Shown: positions 61,754 through 64,000 of the stretch, in pieces
Layout: each line of letters starts with the position of its first letter
Position numbering within the stretch: position 1 is the first letter of the stretch
Origin: Colwellia sp. Arc7-D
GTDB lineage: Bacteria > Pseudomonadota > Gammaproteobacteria > Enterobacterales > Alteromonadaceae
Direction: 5' to 3'
Length of the DNA: 64,000 nucleotides
Assembly (NCBI RefSeq): GCF_003061515.1
Contig: NZ_CP028924.1
Span: 1,798,001 to 1,862,000, forward strand
Position numbers and translations under genes: made by a program
Notes under the pieces: generated by a model
Database searches by the model: none
Told to the model about the DNA's origin: nothing
The model's input: only the letters and a program-made list of their open reading frames with translations

Positions 61754-63106
61754 TTAAAGTAGCAGTAAGCTACCTAATCCTAAAAATACAACGAAACCAA
61801 CAATGTCGGTTACTGTGGTTAAAATAACCGCGCCAGATAAGGCAGGGTCAATATTCAATTTATTCAAAATGGCAGGGATCATAACCCCGGATGCCGATGC
61901 CGTCAGTAAATTTAATAAGATTGCTAAGGCAATAACGAAACTCAGTTGTGCATTGTCAAACCAAAAGTAGGTAATTACGCCAATAACAAGCGACCAAATG
62001 ATACCGTTTAGCCCACCAACTTTTAATTCCTTACGTAATAGTACTTTTCTGTTTTGTTCTGTTATCTGACCTAATGCCATACCTCGAACAATAACGGTTA
62101 ACGTTTGGCTACCTGAAACCCCACCCATTGATGCTACAACAGGCATTAAAACAGCTAAAGCCACCACTTGTTGCAAGGTAGCTTCAAAAAAGCCAATAAA
62201 CCAAGAGGCTAAAAATGCAGTAATTAAATTAATACCAAGCCAAATGCCACGGTTTTTGGCACTGGTTCTAACACTTGAAAATAAATCTTCGTCGGTAGAT
62301 AAACCGGCAGCACTGTTAATTTGCTCTGTTTGTGTTTCTTGTTTGACTTGATAAGCCGTCTCAACGGTAAAACGGCCAAGGAAGTGGTCGTTTTCATCAA
62401 CAACAGGCAATGACATTTTACCCGATAAAATTACAGCTTCTGCCGCCGAAGTTAATTCTTCATTACCATTGAGTTTAATGGTTTCAGGCGAAAACAATGT
62501 TTTTAGGGTACTTTCAGCATCACTTTGAATTAAGCTGTTAATGTCAACAGTGCCAGTTAGAACACCCTCTTTATTTACTGCATAAAAGTCTTCTGTATAA
62601 GGAGATAAGCCTTTTTGTAATAATAATTGCGCACTGGTTATTTTAAGCTTTTCAGAAATACGGACATAATTGTAATCTAGCCAATGGCCGACCTGATCAA
62701 CAGTAAACTGTTGTGCTTGTTGATAAAGTTTTCGCTGCGAGTCGTCTAGATTTTTGATCGCATATTTTAATAATCGACTCGGTATTTCTTCTGCAATTTC
62801 AATTACATCGTCAACGTCTAGTTGAGCGAGTAGTTCGAAGCACTCATCATCACTTAACGCCTGAATTAAGCTTGTTCTTGTGCCTTGTCCCATATCGACA
62901 AAAGCATCTTTTTGAATGTCTTCTGGGTACGTAGCCCAGACACTTAAACGTTTATCTTGTGGCAGAGCTTCAATTAATAGCGCGAACTGCTCTGCTACAA
63001 GAGTTTCATTTGCAGCAAGCATTATTTGGGCTATGTCTTGCTCATGCTCTGCAATGAGAATGTCGTCGATAACTAAGGATAATTTATCAATAGTATTTTC
63101 TAACAT
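61754..63106 (-). CDS. mgtE: magnesium transporter MgtE
   Basis: A Mg2+ channel of 450 residues. It has the cytoplasmic N domain, CBS domains (about 135-260), and five membrane helices with the family segments LMPVVASMGGVSGSQTLTVIVRG and ASASGVMIPAILNKLNIDPA. The last block, ILTTVTDIVGFVVFLGLG, carries the pore Asp. CBS domains gate the pore with Mg2+. It is divergent from corA and starts before the CNNM gene on the same strand. Confidence 0.95.
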   Translation of the reverse strand: MLENTIDKLSLVIDDILIAEHEQDIAQIMLAANETLVAEQFALLIEALPQDKRLSVWATYPEDIQKDAFVDMGQGTRTSLIQALSDDECFELLAQLDVDDVIEIAEEIPSRLLKYAIKNLDDSQRKLYQQAQQFTVDQVGHWLDYNYVRISEKLKITSAQLLLQKGLSPYTEDFYAVNKEGVLTGTVDINSLIQSDAESTLKTLFSPETIKLNGNEELTSAAEAVILSGKMSLPVVDENDHFLGRFTVETAYQVKQETQTEQINSAAGLSTDEDLFSSVRTSAKNRGIWLGINLITAFLASWFIGFFEATLQQVVALAVLMPVVASMGGVSGSQTLTVIVRGMALGQITEQNRKVLLRKELKVGGLNGIIWSLVIGVITYFWFDNAQLSFVIALAILLNLLTASASGVMIPAILNKLNIDPALSGAVILTTVTDIVGFVVFLGLGSLLLL

Positions 63107-63256
63107 TGGTTAATCCTTAAAACCGTTTTAATAACGGGATATGATCTTTATTGAGTAATGAATTGTATAACACTTATGGTTAACTATTATGGTGTTAATT
63201 TTATTCGTATTTACAGGTAATTGTATTACAATCAGGTAGAAATAAGTTAGCTTTAA

Positions 63257-63360
63257 TAACAAAAAAGTTAAGTTTATTTTACAGTTTTTTGTTACTGATT
63301 CTCAGGTGTTTATAAAAGCTGAGAATAGGGTTAATAAATTATCCCGTTTTATTCGGGGCA
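63257..63360 (+). promoter_or_regulatory. hairpin-rich 5' leader of corA
   Basis: Three structures precede corA: TAACAAAAAA/TTTTTTGTTA (63257-63266/63285-63294), ATTCTCAG/CTGAGAAT (63298-63326), and GGG...CCC (from 63327), which competes with CCCG...CGGG. The GGG-CCC and CCCG-CGGG pairings are mutually exclusive. No known Mg riboswitch consensus was recognised. Confidence 0.35.
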
Positions 63361-63375
63361 TATTGAGAGTATAAA

Positions 63376-64000
63376 ATGATAAAATGTATGTTGATTTCAC
63401 CTACACAAGAAACCGTTATCGGTAGTCGTGAATTAATAAGTCAATGGCAGGAAAATAACGACACTACGTTATGGATTGATCTTGATAACGTTGACTTAGA
63501 AGAAGAGAAAAAAATATTAACAGAATTTAAATGTCATCCTCTTGCGATCAACGATGTGCTGCGTGAGCGCCATCCTCCTAAAATTGAACTGTTTAAAGAT
63601 TATATCTTTATGTTGTATCGCGGCATTGTTGCTAACGATGACAGCCTGAAATTCAATCATTTACAAATAAGTATGTTTATCGGCAAGCGCGTGTTAATTA
63701 CTCGACATCCACAAAGTTCGTTAGCGATTAACGAGTTATTTTGTGAAATAGGTGAAAAGTACCTTAAGCGTAGTCCTGTTCATTTAGCACTAAGACTTTT
63801 CCATAGCAGCTGTGGTTACTACCTTAAAGAAATGTTTAGTTTTGAAGCTGAGCTAGAAAGAATTGAAGATGACTTTCAATTAAGTGGTAACGACCAAATG
63901 ATGAAACAAATTACCTCTTATCGTTCACAACTGGTTAAAATAAGACGTACTTTTAATTATCACGTAAACATGGGTGAAACCTTAAAAGCTTATGTTGATG
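63376..64000 (+). CDS. corA: CorA-family magnesium transporter (cut by window end)
   Basis: The first 208 residues of a CorA-type Mg2+/Co2+ channel are visible, starting at ATG 63376 with GAGAG upstream. The cytoplasmic domain holds ITRHPQSSLAINELF, a conserved CorA strand-turn. Also visible are CHPLAINDVLRERHPPKIELF and a stalk-helix region (RSQLVKIRRTFNYHVNMGETL). The membrane helices with GMN lie beyond the window. It is divergent from mgtE. Confidence 0.85.
   Translation, partial: MIKCMLISPTQETVIGSRELISQWQENNDTTLWIDLDNVDLEEEKKILTEFKCHPLAINDVLRERHPPKIELFKDYIFMLYRGIVANDDSLKFNHLQISMFIGKRVLITRHPQSSLAINELFCEIGEKYLKRSPVHLALRLFHSSCGYYLKEMFSFEAELERIEDDFQLSGNDQMMKQITSYRSQLVKIRRTFNYHVNMGETLKAYVD

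Noticed and set aside
63240-63375. M-box or other known Mg2+ riboswitch
   Set aside because: No recognisable consensus could be identified by eye; only generic hairpins are visible, so it is reported as a structured leader only.

Overview
The window looks like chromosomal backbone from an AT-rich marine gammaproteobacterium of the Alteromonadales, most likely Colwellia or a close relative. I infer this from the low GC content, from gene pairs typical of gammaproteobacteria (purM-purN, DUF2066-hda, bepA-yfgD, yffB-dapE, bcp-gcvR, yciB-yciI) and from two FadE-type acyl-CoA dehydrogenases. I saw no rRNA or tRNA gene, no insertion sequence, no prophage and no CRISPR array.

Layout. 1-5 kb: the tail of an alpha/beta hydrolase, small secreted and membrane proteins, a SUKH-like protein and a 606-aa acyl-CoA dehydrogenase. 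5-10 kb: a frameshifted Tas-type aldo-keto reductase, the long FadE and the amidotransferase YafJ. Both dehydrogenases carry a FadR-like palindrome upstream. 10-15 kb: purM-purN-DUF3108, divergent from DUF2066-hda. 15-23 kb: a HExxH lipoprotein, bepA-yfgD-DUF2069, a TusA-like protein with PerM, and cobA. 23-33 kb: bcp, gcvR, a phzF/CDGSH insert, bamC, an ACT-yffB-dapE-M15 operon, yfbV, rlmA and a frameshifted xthA.

The most distinctive region is 33.9-46.0 kb. Eight co-directional genes run from a Tat-exported TldD paralogue and a leaderless PmbA paralogue, through a Tat-exported DUF4159 protein and a MoxR AAA+ ATPase, to a DUF58 protein and three large membrane-anchored proteins (BatA-like, DUF4175-like, and an unassigned 731-aa protein). 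Several junctions overlap by 1 to 4 bases, so these genes probably act together as one envelope peptidase/chaperone machine. I know of no described function for the set, and it is the best candidate for a new system here.

46-64 kb: an MFS transporter, an RstA/RstB-like two-component pair separated by a hairpin, a VC2046-like protein, YchJ, SulA under a textbook LexA operator, a GAF protein, LprI-like/YciI/YciB, an M24 peptidase, a hydrolase-OsmC fusion, small membrane proteins and a double universal stress protein. The window closes with three unrelated magnesium-transport families side by side (CNNM/DUF21, MgtE and CorA, the last cut by the window end).

Two conserved genes (tas and xthA) are each broken by one missing C in a coding-strand C run. 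This points to homopolymer errors in the assembly rather than true gene loss. Two short tandem arrays (12 bp x 5 and 14 bp x 6) sit between convergent genes.
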